A stretch of 20,117 nt of DNA from contig JAZFSZ010000089.1 of assembly GCA_036446455.1 (NCBI GenBank), positions 1 to 20,117 of the forward strand, written 5' to 3'. Below, piece by piece: positions 7,168-14,302 of this stretch (position 1 is its first letter; each line of letters begins with the position of its first letter). The translations under genes and the position numbers were made by a program. The stretch is from JAZFSZ01 sp036446455. GTDB lineage: Bacteria; Pseudomonadota; Gammaproteobacteria; Acidiferrobacterales; JAJDNE01. Under the pieces are notes generated by a model. That model saw only the letters and a list, made by a program, of their open reading frames with translations. It ran no database searches and was not told where the DNA came from.

Positions 7168-7428
7168 TTGTTGAATCGCGCAGGAACTGTTACGAAGACA
7201 TATGTTATCGCTTTTATCCTGCTAGCCATTGTCGCATTGCTGTTTGGCACGTATCGTGCGGGGTATAGTCAGGGAAAGCTGGTGACACGCAGCAAATATG
7301 AGCAAGCCGTGTTGGCCCATCGCGAAAGGGAAAATGAGCTTCTTTTATCGCTTGAAAAGACAAAAAAGGAACGCAAGATTGTTTATCTTCAAAGGCACCG
7401 CGTTATCAGCAAGGCAAATGGTGGCTGA
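7168..7428 (+). CDS. Inner-membrane spanin-like protein (Rz/LysB-type)
   Basis: An 86-residue protein with a short N-terminal tail, one transmembrane segment (about 12-28, YVIAFILLAIVALLFG) and a highly charged periplasmic helix rich in K, R and E, ending KKERKIVYLQRHRVI. This is the layout of phage i-spanins, which join an outer-membrane lipoprotein to fuse the two membranes during lysis. Its 3' end overlaps, in another frame, a small lipoprotein gene of Rz1 type, which supports the call strongly. The start is uncertain: a stop at 7135 limits the frame and only TTG codons (7168 or 7171) precede the membrane segment, without a strong RBS. No holin, endolysin or other phage gene is adjacent, so this is a remnant or a gene adopted by the host. 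Confidence 0.65.
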   Translation: MLNRAGTVTKTYVIAFILLAIVALLFGTYRAGYSQGKLVTRSKYEQAVLAHRERENELLLSLEKTKKERKIVYLQRHRVISKANGG

Positions 7429-7639
7429 CTTGACCGCCCTGTTCCTGAGTCCATTACTCGTATCCTGCACGACACCAACCGTGGCGGTACCCAATCCGCT
7501 GCTGACGATGGATTGTGACTATCCTGTGTTGCAAAACCAGCAGCCGACATATCGTGACGTGGTCCACCTCGCCGAGAAACGTGGTGAGGCGCTGAAGGAA
7601 TGCACTGACCGAATGCGAGCTATGCGTAAAGCAAAATAA
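7379..7639 (+). CDS. Outer-membrane spanin-like lipoprotein (Rz1/LysC-type), overlapping the i-spanin gene
   Basis: A small lipoprotein encoded +1 relative to the preceding gene. The lipobox LVSC is clear, and the mature part (57 residues) starts CTTPTVAVPNPLL, proline-rich as in Rz1-type o-spanins. It continues DCDYPVL...TYRDVVHLAEKRGEALKEC, a pattern I recall from phage LysC/Rz1-like proteins. I favour TTG 7379: AAGGA (7366-7370) lies 8 bases upstream and this start gives a basic n-region (K, R). An ATG at 7418 is the alternative, but leaves no positive charge before the hydrophobic stretch. Overlap with the i-spanin frame is 50 bp (or 11 bp). A terminator begins at the stop codon. Confidence 0.65.
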   Translation: MFIFKGTALSARQMVADLTALFLSPLLVSCTTPTVAVPNPLLTMDCDYPVLQNQQPTYRDVVHLAEKRGEALKECTDRMRAMRKAK

Positions 7640-7663
7640 AAAGCGGCCAATTGGCCGCTTTTT
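7638..7663. terminator. Perfect bidirectional intrinsic terminator
   Basis: A perfect 26-bp palindrome: five A, then GCGGCCAATTGGCCGC (7643-7658), then five T. It begins inside the stop codon of the o-spanin gene and can also serve the leftward rhodanese gene that ends at 7760. Confidence 0.9.
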
Positions 7664-7759
7664 CTGGTAACCACCATGCGGTTATTCGCCAATGTCGACG
7701 GGTACCGCCACGGTTATACCAAGGGCTTGCCATGACGTCATACCATCGGGGCGTGCCGG

Positions 7760-8581
7760 CTAAATCTTTTCCGGCATTTTTATGCGAAATTTACCAAGTT
7801 TGGCTTCGTAATATCCCTCGGAACCGCCCTTCATGAAGTAGTAATTGCGCACACCATGCCTCTCCAGAAAATACTGGAACCAGCGGACCTGTTTGCCGAC
7901 CTTGTCATAGACCAGCAGAGTTTTGCCGCTGTATCGCGCCTGCATCACCAGTGTTTTCAGGCGATCAACTTCATCCAGTTGCGCGCGCTTTTCTTTAAAC
8001 GGAAACAGCTGCGTATCACGTTGTGCACGATCACGGATGTCCAGCACTTGTGCGCGTGGTCCCATACGGGTTTCAAAATCTATTGCTGTCAGCATGCGTC
8101 CTTTGAAAGCTTTGTTATTAATGAACGCGTCCGCACGCATGGGATTTTGCCCGAGTAACACGCTTTGGGCGGGGTACGTGCTTGCCCAGTTATAGATGCC
8201 ACCGTCGAAGGCCACGACGTTAGAGACACCACCTTTCCTGGACTTGCGCACCGCCTTGTAAGATTTTTTGCAGGTACCGCCATTGCAGTAGAGGACAAGA
8301 GTCTTGTTCTGACCGTTACGCAGTTCTTTCAATTTGGCCGCAAATTTCTTGTCGCTAAGTGAAATATTCGTCGCGCCCTTGATATGCAGGGTATCGAACT
8401 CGTAACGCGAACGGACATCAACCACAATCACATCTTCGAGCTTACGATGCAGATCGCCGATTTCAATGACGCGAACGTCGTTGAATCTTGTGCGGTGGGG
8501 AAAATCGGAATTGGCCACGCTGGCACTTGTGGTGAATACCACCGCAGCAAACAACGAAATCAAACGTAGGGTCTTTTTCAT
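7760..8581 (-). CDS. Exported tandem rhodanese-domain protein
   Basis: A 273-residue periplasmic protein with a signal peptide (MKKTLRLISLFAAVVF, likely cut after SVA at 23) and two rhodanese-like domains. Domain 1 (about 38-138) has the VVDVRSRYEFDTLHIKGA motif and an active-site loop YCNGGTCKKS with Cys99 and a second Cys at 104. Domain 2 (about 165-262) keeps the LDIRDR and LLVYDKVGKQVRW-QYF scaffold but has Asp226 where the catalytic cysteine would be. In classical two-domain rhodaneses the N-terminal domain is the inactive one; here the order is reversed. Likely roles are periplasmic sulfur transfer, persulfide handling or cyanide detoxification; the sequence does not decide. Transcribed leftward, ending at the shared terminator. 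Confidence 0.87.
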   Translation of the reverse strand: MKKTLRLISLFAAVVFTTSASVANSDFPHRTRFNDVRVIEIGDLHRKLEDVIVVDVRSRYEFDTLHIKGATNISLSDKKFAAKLKELRNGQNKTLVLYCNGGTCKKSYKAVRKSRKGGVSNVVAFDGGIYNWASTYPAQSVLLGQNPMRADAFINNKAFKGRMLTAIDFETRMGPRAQVLDIRDRAQRDTQLFPFKEKRAQLDEVDRLKTLVMQARYSGKTLLVYDKVGKQVRWFQYFLERHGVRNYYFMKGGSEGYYEAKLGKFRIKMPEKI

Positions 8582-8641
8582 GCCTCAGGCTCCTGAATTA
8601 AGGGTAAAAATTAACAAAACAGCAAATCCATCGCCTGATTC

Positions 8642-8659
8642 GGAAGACACCGGTCTTCC
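8642..8659. other. Seven-bp hairpin between nnrS and the rhodanese gene
   Basis: GGAAGAC (8642-8648) and GTCTTCC (8653-8659) form a perfect stem around ACCG. No T run follows on either strand. It lies about 60 bases before the rhodanese start and about 170 after the nnrS stop, so it may be a leader element or a processing site. The rest of this 247-bp gap shows no gene. Confidence 0.35.
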
Positions 8660-8828
8660 TGAAGTGTTGTTGTTTCCTTTTTGGGGTCGGTATAGCAAGG
8701 ACCGTGCTCACTCTGCTAACCGTCTATATTCAGATAGTTACACAAATCCAATTGGAAATCCGCAAAATTGGGCGTGCCGGAAATGGCACTATTTTCCTGA
8801 TTTTGTCACCCATACATGGAATTCCAGT

Positions 8829-10016
8829 TTAACCACGCCGCCCATCGTCGCGGGCGCTTAGCAGCATCGGGCTGTATATCCATACAAAGAGCAGAAAAGA
8901 GAGGATAAACAGAACACCCGCGTAGCTGATCAGTTGGGTATAAACACCGAGCAAAAAAATCGGGCTGATTACCCGTATCAGCACCGCAATATTGATTAAC
9001 GCAAAGGCGAGTGCAATTACCGGTTTTACCTCCAGTGTACGACCGGTGTGACCGAGGGCAACCCGACACATCATACCCAGGGTCATGATGCCGATACCCC
9101 CGGCGGTAAACGCGTGCAGGGCGTGGGATGCGTACTGGCCTGCACCGAGCGCTTTCAGGATGAATCCAACAATAATCCAGGCGTAAGCGCTATGTAGCAC
9201 CCATACCAGCGGCACCATCAGCATGCGTTTGTCGAACCAGCCCGCCATTCTTATCAAATGTGAAACACATGCCAGAATGGCCGCTACGCTAATGGTGATA
9301 GCTGGCAGATCGGCCAGCTCAACCAGGGCGAGTAGCAGGAATGAAGCGATAGATATCACTTCGACCCAGCGACGTTTTTTTACGGTCGCGCCCTCGACGC
9401 CACGCTCGGTAAAAAAGGGAATGATGCGACCACCCATTATGATAATAACCAGCACCACCAGGTACACCATGGCATCAATTCCCAGCTGCGCAGTGGTCAA
9501 CGTCAGGCCCAGCAGTTGCGCATGGATCAGTACGTTTGCGCAAGTCATCAAAACAAGTAACAAGATAAAAACATAATTCCGGTTTTGATTTTGGCGAACA
9601 AGTGGCATCGCAATAACAAGTGCCAGCCCGGGCAGGAACAACAGATCAACAACGGCGATTAACCAGCCCGGAATCAGTACATCCATCCACGGTAAAATTC
9701 TGCCTATTAGCCACAAGGCCATCAGCACGATCAGTTTTCTCCCCGAGGCGGCAGTCATGCCGGTCCAGTTGCCCACGGCGGTCAGGAGAAAGCCGGCAAT
9801 GACGGCCACCGTATAACCAAACAGCATTTCATGGGCATGCCAGCCCACCGGCCCATAATAGTGTGGCGCGCTGCCGTCGCCGGCAAAAATCCACAACCAG
9901 GTAGAAAGTGCCACAATCATGAACACGCCGGCAAGCAGGAAAAACGGACGAAAGCCGGTTTGAAATACCGGCAATCCTGTTCCCCCGGACTCCTTACCCG
10001 GTTCTTCAATCTGCAT
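8829..10016 (-). CDS. nnrS: NnrS family heme/copper membrane protein
   Basis: A 395-residue polytopic inner-membrane protein, nearly all hydrophobic with roughly a dozen transmembrane segments. The family signatures FQTGFRPFFLLAG (18-30) and GPVGWHAHEMLFGY (55-68) are present; the H60/H62 pair is a candidate heme or metal ligand. NnrS proteins bind heme and copper and protect against nitrosative stress, often in organisms that denitrify or meet nitric oxide. No denitrification gene is in the window. The start is 7 bases after the sixA stop, with AAGGA of the RBS inside the sixA end, so the two are cotranscribed. Confidence 0.93.
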   Translation of the reverse strand: MQIEEPGKESGGTGLPVFQTGFRPFFLLAGVFMIVALSTWLWIFAGDGSAPHYYGPVGWHAHEMLFGYTVAVIAGFLLTAVGNWTGMTAASGRKLIVLMALWLIGRILPWMDVLIPGWLIAVVDLLFLPGLALVIAMPLVRQNQNRNYVFILLLVLMTCANVLIHAQLLGLTLTTAQLGIDAMVYLVVLVIIIMGGRIIPFFTERGVEGATVKKRRWVEVISIASFLLLALVELADLPAITISVAAILACVSHLIRMAGWFDKRMLMVPLVWVLHSAYAWIIVGFILKALGAGQYASHALHAFTAGGIGIMTLGMMCRVALGHTGRTLEVKPVIALAFALINIAVLIRVISPIFLLGVYTQLISYAGVLFILSFLLFVWIYSPMLLSARDDGRRG

Positions 10017-10023
10017 ATCGGTT

Positions 10024-10497
10024 TTATTCCTTGTTCGCCACCAAATCCGGTGACAGCAGCCACTTGAGCGACCAGCGTTTGTCCTCGGATCGTAGCAGAC
10101 AGACCACCGTACCCGGGGTAAAGGTAATAATCACTGGTTCTTCGCAACTGGTCAGTAGCAGGGTTGCCAACTTTGCCATGTGTGGCAGATGACCGACCAA
10201 GATAGTGTCATTTAGCCAGTGATCAATTTCCTCCGCCACAGCCACCGGCGGGTCCCGGGGATTGATATTTTCATTCGTTTGCAGAGCCAGCCCCGGAGCC
10301 AACTGTGCTGCCACTAATTCAGCAGTCTGCCGGGCGCGGAGTTTGCCACTATGGACTATGCTGTCAACGGAAATGCCGGCCCGACCCAGAAACCGGCTTA
10401 CAGCTTGCACGTCATTCCTGCCGCTGGCCGACAGCGGTCGATCAGGGTCTTCTTCTTTGGATATCGCATCGCCGTGTTGGGCCAAATATAGTTTCAT
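10024..10497 (-). CDS. sixA: Phosphohistidine phosphatase SixA-like
   Basis: A 157-residue small histidine phosphatase. The catalytic His8 lies in LAQHGDA, followed by DPDRPLSASG and the SGKLRARQTAE segment with the phosphate-binding arginines; the second histidine is in VGHLPHM. In E. coli SixA removes phosphate from histidine of phosphotransfer proteins. The usual RHG is QHG here (R7 to Q); I recall QHG in a related branch, so activity is still likely. I start at ATG 10497 because MKLYLAQHGDA matches the family length; an in-frame ATG at 10512 adds five residues and neither has a strong RBS. First gene of a pair with nnrS. Confidence 0.88.
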   Translation of the reverse strand: MKLYLAQHGDAISKEEDPDRPLSASGRNDVQAVSRFLGRAGISVDSIVHSGKLRARQTAELVAAQLAPGLALQTNENINPRDPPVAVAEEIDHWLNDTILVGHLPHMAKLATLLLTSCEEPVIITFTPGTVVCLLRSEDKRWSLKWLLSPDLVANKE

Positions 10498-10544
10498 AAT
10501 AACTGCAACCATAGTGCCAGGCGGTTGAAATAATGCATGGATTA

Positions 10545-10599
10545 TTTTGAGTGTCGAACACGTTTATTGCAGAAACATGCACTTGAAGAACACTCAAAA
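10545..10599. repeat. 10-bp inverted repeat upstream of sixA
   Basis: TTTTGAGTGT (10545-10554) and ACACTCAAAA (10590-10599) are perfect inverted copies separated by 35 bases. They lie 48 to 102 bases upstream of the sixA start, in an AT-rich stretch where the sixA-nnrS promoter is expected. Two binding sites for one regulator, or a long-loop hairpin, are possible. Confidence 0.35.
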
Positions 10600-10738
10600 A
10601 ATATAATTAAAAATATCATCAAATAGTGGTAGCCGCCTTGCCAAATGTTAACCGGGTCGGCCTGATGGCAGGCTTGGGCTACACGTATCCGATAAAAAAA
10701 ATCCAGGTGCCGGTGAATCACTGGAGCAGCGCCCAGCG

Positions 10739-10754
10739 GCCCGGAAAACCGGGC
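10739..10754 (-). terminator. GC hairpin after the DUF2007 gene
   Basis: GCCCGG and CCGGGC pair around a four-base loop, 5 bases after the DUF2007 stop on the minus strand. No T run follows, so it is at best a weak terminator or a 3' end stabiliser. Confidence 0.35.
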
Positions 10755-10758
10755 AAAT

Positions 10759-11067
10759 TTAATTCAGCGGCACACCACAGTGCCAGCAGGTCTCAAAGTT
10801 CTCCGGATTTTGTTCGCCACAGCGCGGACAATCGACATAGCCGGTAGAGAAGCTGCGCGACTCGTATTCCTCGATTATACGGCGCGCGCGCTCCATATCA
10901 TTCTTGCGTTCTACCCATATTTCCGGATAGGTCTCGGTGAACGGAATTTCTCCCACCCCACCCTGGGCGTTCTCATTCAGAATTTGTGTGCGCACACCAA
11001 CCTCGGCAAGCAGATCACGAATAAGATAGGCTTCCGGCAGGTTGGCGGCGGAATACAGACGTTCCAT
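10759..11067 (-). CDS. DUF2007 domain protein with C-terminal zinc ribbon
   Basis: A 102-residue cytoplasmic protein. Residues 1-68 match the DUF2007 pattern: MERLYSAANLPEAYLIRDLLAEVGV, then PEIWVERKNDMERARRIIEEY, a small ferredoxin-like fold sometimes described as PII-like. Residues 80-97 form a zinc ribbon with Cys 80, 83, 94 and 97 (CPRC...CWHC). The family has no settled function; the ribbon suggests protein or nucleic acid binding. It lies 27 bases after the dodecin stop in the same direction, so it is probably cotranscribed with it. No strong RBS is visible. Confidence 0.88.
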   Translation of the reverse strand: MERLYSAANLPEAYLIRDLLAEVGVRTQILNENAQGGVGEIPFTETYPEIWVERKNDMERARRIIEEYESRSFSTGYVDCPRCGEQNPENFETCWHCGVPLN

Positions 11068-11094
11068 TAGCCAGAACTACCAAGCGGTACGTTG

Positions 11095-11304
11095 CTAACC
11101 TTTAAGTCTGAAGCCGATTTTTACAGTAACCTGGTAGTGTGCAACCTTGCCATTTTCGATATGACCGCGCGTGTCAATGACTTCAAACCAGTCGAGATTG
11201 TCGATCGTATTGTCAGCACGCACAATGGCGTTTCCAATTGCCTCCTCAATACTATCTTTAGAAGACCCAACCAGTTCCAGGATTTTATAAATATGGTCTG
11301 TCAT
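11095..11304 (-). CDS. Dodecin (flavin-binding storage protein)
   Basis: A 69-residue dodecin. The signature VYKxxELVGxS is seen as IYKILELVGSSKDS, followed by IEEAIGNAIVRADNT and the flavin-stacking tryptophan W39 in NLDWFEV; Q58 in HYQVTVKIGF is the usual flavin-contacting glutamine. Dodecins assemble as hollow dodecamers that bind pairs of FMN, FAD or riboflavin and buffer free flavin. The start has a strong RBS (AAGGAGT) just upstream. First gene of a likely two-gene operon with the DUF2007 protein. Confidence 0.95.
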   Translation of the reverse strand: MTDHIYKILELVGSSKDSIEEAIGNAIVRADNTIDNLDWFEVIDTRGHIENGKVAHYQVTVKIGFRLKG

Positions 11305-11607
11305 TATTGACTCCTTGCCAGTGTTTATTGGTATTGATGATTCGCCAGGGATATCAATCCCCTAAATGAACTTATTGTAACCAGTGACAGTCGCCCGCAT
11401 CGTCCATCCGTACACCGTATATGATGATCACGCGTGTCCCGAGGTGCCGGCAACGAAACATGTCCATGATTTCTCTCGACTGCCGATTCCGCGGACGACA
11501 AGGCTCGCCGCCTTGCAGCAATAAACATGTTCCTTTTAGGGCCATATTTCAAGTCGCGAATCCGTATTTTGATACACTTGCGCGAATTCCAATGCAGGGC
11601 ATGGTAA
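11305..11607. other. Intergenic region between dodecin and the YkgJ-like gene
   Basis: No gene is supported in these 303 bases. The region holds divergent promoter space. A small hairpin GGGAT/ATCCC (11348-11361) lies in the probable dodecin leader, and a stronger one, CAAGGC/GCCTTG (11499-11515), has no T run. AGGG at 11596-11599 is the RBS of the next gene. I cannot assign promoter hexamers with confidence. Confidence 0.5.
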
Positions 11608-12045
11608 ATGCGCAAGGTAATCCCGATTCATGTTAGTCCCGACAGCCTGTCGTCGGAAGAGAAATGTGGCTATTGCACCAACACCACCTGTTGCACCTAT
11701 ATCACTCAGGAGCTCGATACACCACGCTCCATGGAAGATTTCGACACCCTGTTGTGGCAGGTGTCACACGAAAATATCCAGGTGTACAAGGATGAAGGCG
11801 ATTGGTACTTGCTGGTCAATAATCGCTGCCACCATCTCCAGCAAGACGGGCGCTGCGGAATTTATGAAATTCGTCCTCAGATTTGTCGCGAGTACTCCAA
11901 CAAAGACTGCGAATTTAATACACCGTCCGGGGAAGACGATTTCGATCTGTTTTTTACAAGCTACAAGGCGTTGGACAACTATTGCCGCAAGCGCTACAAA
12001 ACCTGGGACAAGCGCTGGGCAAAGTTTGCCCGTGAGAGTGGTTAG
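11608..12045 (+). CDS. YkgJ family cysteine-cluster protein
   Basis: A 145-residue soluble protein with nine cysteines. The N-terminal motif CGYCTNTTCC (20-29), C74, GRCGIYEIRPQIC (C83, C93), C101 and C126 fit the YkgJ/zinc- or iron-chelating cluster family. The text around RPQICREY matches the family consensus RP..CR.Y. The family is thought to bind metal, perhaps an Fe-S cluster, and has no defined enzyme role that I can name. The ATG at 11608 has AGGG 8 bases upstream; an out-of-frame ATG lies at 11601. No obvious operon partner; the next gene is convergent. Confidence 0.88.
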   Translation: MRKVIPIHVSPDSLSSEEKCGYCTNTTCCTYITQELDTPRSMEDFDTLLWQVSHENIQVYKDEGDWYLLVNNRCHHLQQDGRCGIYEIRPQICREYSNKDCEFNTPSGEDDFDLFFTSYKALDNYCRKRYKTWDKRWAKFARESG

Positions 12046-12205
12046 AACCTGTCAAAACCAAAGCTTTTTCAACAAGTCTTCACGCATTGGCAGCAACGCA
12101 AATGACGCCATGGCCAAAGGATGCAGAAAGGAATATAAACAATCATTTCTCGCTTTCTCCACGGACTCCGCGTCTATTCCAGAGCATTGAATAACAGGGC
12201 ACTGG

Positions 12206-12859
12206 CTAGGTCGGCATAATGTCCTTGAAGCTGCGAATGGCATTAAATTCCCCGACTTCCTTCTGCGGCGCCTTCGAGTCCGGGTGGAACACAGCCAGTA
12301 AGTGTGCAATGCCATAGCGCTGCGCACAACGCAAAACCGGCAGGCTGTCATCAATCAGTAGCGTACGCAACTTATCAAACGGTTCGGTGACCTGAAGCTT
12401 ATCCCAGAAGGGCTCATGTTCTTTCGGCACGCCGAGATCATGCGCACAGATCAGCCTGTCAAAATGGCCGCCCAGCTGAGTGCGGTCCATTTTTAGTTTC
12501 AGCGCCTTGCCGTGGGCATTGGTTACCAGCGTAATACGTTTACGCCTGGCGCGCAGGGCGTCAAGAAAATCAACCACAAACGGAAATACGGCTATCAGGT
12601 GATCCACTTCTTCCTTCAGCAAAGCGATATCCAGCCCCAGTTCATCGGACCAGTAATCCACGCTATACCAGTTCAGACTACCTTCTGCCTTTTTGTATCG
12701 CGGCATGAGCTCTGCCTTCGATTGCGCCAGCGTCAGCTTGTTTGCCTCGGCATAGCGTCTGGGAACATGTTCCAGCCAAAAGTGATTATCATAGTTCAGG
12801 TCCAGCAGCGTGCCGTCCATATCAAGAAAAACAGTGTCGATGTCATTCCAGCGAATCAT
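12206..12859 (-). CDS. yrfG: HAD-family nucleotidase, YrfG-like (GMP/IMP nucleotidase)
   Basis: A 217-residue HAD hydrolase. Motif I is FLDMDGT (nucleophile D13, acid D15), motif II is TLVTNA, motif III lysine is in GVPKEHE, and motif IV is LLIDDS. The all-alpha cap insert lies between motifs I and II (about 20-100). Overall text, including WNDIDTVFLDMDGTLLDLNYDNHFW, resembles E. coli YrfG, which dephosphorylates GMP and IMP. Two genes further on is nudE, which is also close to yrfG in E. coli, and this supports the assignment. The gene diverges from the exported sulfurtransferase; the 99-bp gap holds both promoters. Confidence 0.9.
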   Translation of the reverse strand: MIRWNDIDTVFLDMDGTLLDLNYDNHFWLEHVPRRYAEANKLTLAQSKAELMPRYKKAEGSLNWYSVDYWSDELGLDIALLKEEVDHLIAVFPFVVDFLDALRARRKRITLVTNAHGKALKLKMDRTQLGGHFDRLICAHDLGVPKEHEPFWDKLQVTEPFDKLRTLLIDDSLPVLRCAQRYGIAHLLAVFHPDSKAPQKEVGEFNAIRSFKDIMPT

Positions 12860-12958
12860 TAAATAAATACCTGTTTAGTACTGTTGGCAACCATCCGCAT
12901 AGGCAGTTGTCTGATCATGCATTAGTATACCGTCACCAAAGAAACGAGGAGCACGATC

Positions 12959-13849
12959 ATGAGTCTGAATCGTTGGGGAATAGCCGTTCTGGTTATGTTG
13001 ACTTTATTGTCTGGCGTCGCGAGAGCGGCACCGGTGATGGTTGATACGCAATGGGTCGCCAACAATATGGGCAAACAGGAAGTCGTACTCATCGACATGG
13101 CAACTGACGAGACTCAGTATGACCGCTTCCACTTGCCGGGCGCGATCTACCTTCCCTATTACGCCATTGTCAAAGGGCGAAAAAAGGATCGCGTCACCCT
13201 GCCGCTGACGGATGTCGAGTTGCGTCACCTCCTCGGCAAGTTTGGTCTTTCGCAATCCCAACACCTCGTAATCTATGATGATATGGGCGGCCTCAATGCC
13301 GCGCGCCTGTTCTGGCAGCTGGAAGGTATTGGCCACAGCAAGGTTTCGGTAATGAACGGCGGGTTGGTGAAGTGGATTCTTGAGGGTCGCAAGGTGGTGA
13401 ACGCGTCTGCCAGATTAAAACCAACGACCTACGGTGCCGGTCGCAATGGACGCGAAAATCTTGCGACCATGGTTGACGTTGACAATGCGGTAAAAAATGG
13501 TATCACGCTGATTGATACCCGCAGCACAGAGGAGTACGTCGGTGACCTCAAAAAGCGTAAAGGCGGCCACGTGCCTGGCGCAAAATGGTGGGAATGGTCG
13601 CGTTCAATCGATATCTCCAGGGGTTTCGTTCATCGATCAAAAAACGAACTGCAATTACAACTCGCTTCTATTGGTGCCGGTGAGAAAAGCAAACCGGTAA
13701 TTGTCTATTGCCGCTCCGGACACCGTGCCGCGCAGACTTACCTGACCTTGCGCAGCCTGGGTTACGAAAAGGTGAAATTGTATGCCCATTCCATGAAGGA
13801 ATACGGGCAGTATCGTGCAAAGAAACTCAAGCGTGGTATGCAGCCCTAA
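12959..13849 (+). CDS. Exported two-domain thiosulfate/3-mercaptopyruvate sulfurtransferase
   Basis: A 296-residue rhodanese of the SseA/TST layout, with a Sec signal (RWGIAVLVMLTLLSG, cut after ARA at about 23). The N-terminal domain (26-145) is the inactive type, with IYDDMGGLNAARLFW and Asp107 at the cysteine position. The C-terminal domain (about 168-290) has LIDTRSTEEYVG, GHVPGAKWWEW and the active loop VYCRSGHRAA with Cys251. It would move sulfane sulfur from thiosulfate or mercaptopyruvate to cyanide, thiols or a protein acceptor in the periplasm. The CRSGHR loop lies between the classical TST and MST loops, so the donor is uncertain. RBS GAGGAG sits 7 bases before the ATG. Confidence 0.92.
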   Translation: MSLNRWGIAVLVMLTLLSGVARAAPVMVDTQWVANNMGKQEVVLIDMATDETQYDRFHLPGAIYLPYYAIVKGRKKDRVTLPLTDVELRHLLGKFGLSQSQHLVIYDDMGGLNAARLFWQLEGIGHSKVSVMNGGLVKWILEGRKVVNASARLKPTTYGAGRNGRENLATMVDVDNAVKNGITLIDTRSTEEYVGDLKKRKGGHVPGAKWWEWSRSIDISRGFVHRSKNELQLQLASIGAGEKSKPVIVYCRSGHRAAQTYLTLRSLGYEKVKLYAHSMKEYGQYRAKKLKRGMQP

Positions 13850-13869
13850 CGGCAATCTATAGCTGCAGA

Positions 13870-14217
13870 CTATCCAGCGAGGGCCCAGTTGCTGGCATCG
13901 GCTTCATCGGCAAATATCTGCAGTTGCGCGTCGGTGAATGCACTATTGAGCCAACTCAGCCAGGTCGTCCACTGATCACCGCTGACGATAGCGATGCGCT
14001 GGAAGTCATGGGCATGCTCGCGGGTAAACTTGATGTCTTCCCATGCCATGTCGATGGTAAAACCACTCATCTGGGTCAGGTCGATCAAGAGTTTAATTTT
14101 TGGAGTTAATTGCAGCTCGCCCGTGACCGCATCTTCCAGCTCCTTGAAGTCTGATACAGTGAATTCACCCATTACATGGACTTTAAGCAGGTCTCGATCT
14201 TCTTCGATGCTGATCAT
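13870..14217 (-). CDS. SpoIIAA-like STAS domain protein
   Basis: A 115-residue single-domain protein of the SpoIIAA-like (STAS/SEC14-type) family. Typical features are MISIEEDRDLLKVHVMGEFTVSDFKELEDAV at the start, IKLLIDLTQMSGFTIDMAWEDIKF in the middle and FQRIAIVSGDQWTTWLSWL near the end. Unlike true anti-sigma antagonists, this group usually lacks a neighbouring kinase gene, and none is next to it here. Function unknown; lipid or ligand binding has been proposed for the fold. RBS GGAG lies 7 bases upstream. Convergent with the sulfurtransferase (20-bp gap) and divergent from nudE. Confidence 0.87.
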   Translation of the reverse strand: MISIEEDRDLLKVHVMGEFTVSDFKELEDAVTGELQLTPKIKLLIDLTQMSGFTIDMAWEDIKFTREHAHDFQRIAIVSGDQWTTWLSWLNSAFTDAQLQIFADEADASNWALAG

Positions 14218-14302
14218 TTTTCACTCCGGAGCGTGCGGCGATGTTTTGTTTGTGCATAAAAACAGGTTAGTTTATGTCTGGCAAAGATAAACCCAATCAA
14301 AT

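Noticed and set aside
7298..7378. Longer N-terminus for the o-spanin lipoprotein
   Set aside because: It would place about 56 residues before the lipobox cysteine, too long for a signal peptide; TTG 7379 or ATG 7418 fit better.
8466..8861. Plus-strand frame across the nnrS-rhodanese gap
   Set aside because: It is antisense to the rhodanese signal peptide at one end and to nnrS at the other, with low-complexity composition and no RBS.
10584..10598. FNR/NnrR-like site (TTGA...TCAA) upstream of sixA-nnrS
   Set aside because: The half sites TTGA and TCAA are 7 bases apart; the FNR/CRP-type consensus needs 6 and the outer T/A are missing. It overlaps the inverted repeat and is likely part of that.
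10626..10847. Plus-strand reading frame of 73 residues in the sixA/DUF2007 gap
   Set aside because: No RBS, no recognisable domain, and its second half runs antisense through the well-supported DUF2007 gene.
11499..11515. Hairpin CAAGGC/GCCTTG as a terminator or riboswitch
   Set aside because: No T tract, no adjacent gene end, and no larger conserved structure that I can recognise.
12046..12205. Possible small gene between the YkgJ-like gene and yrfG
   Set aside because: Frames here only continue shadows of the neighbours, and no RBS or domain is visible. It looks like a plain convergent gap.
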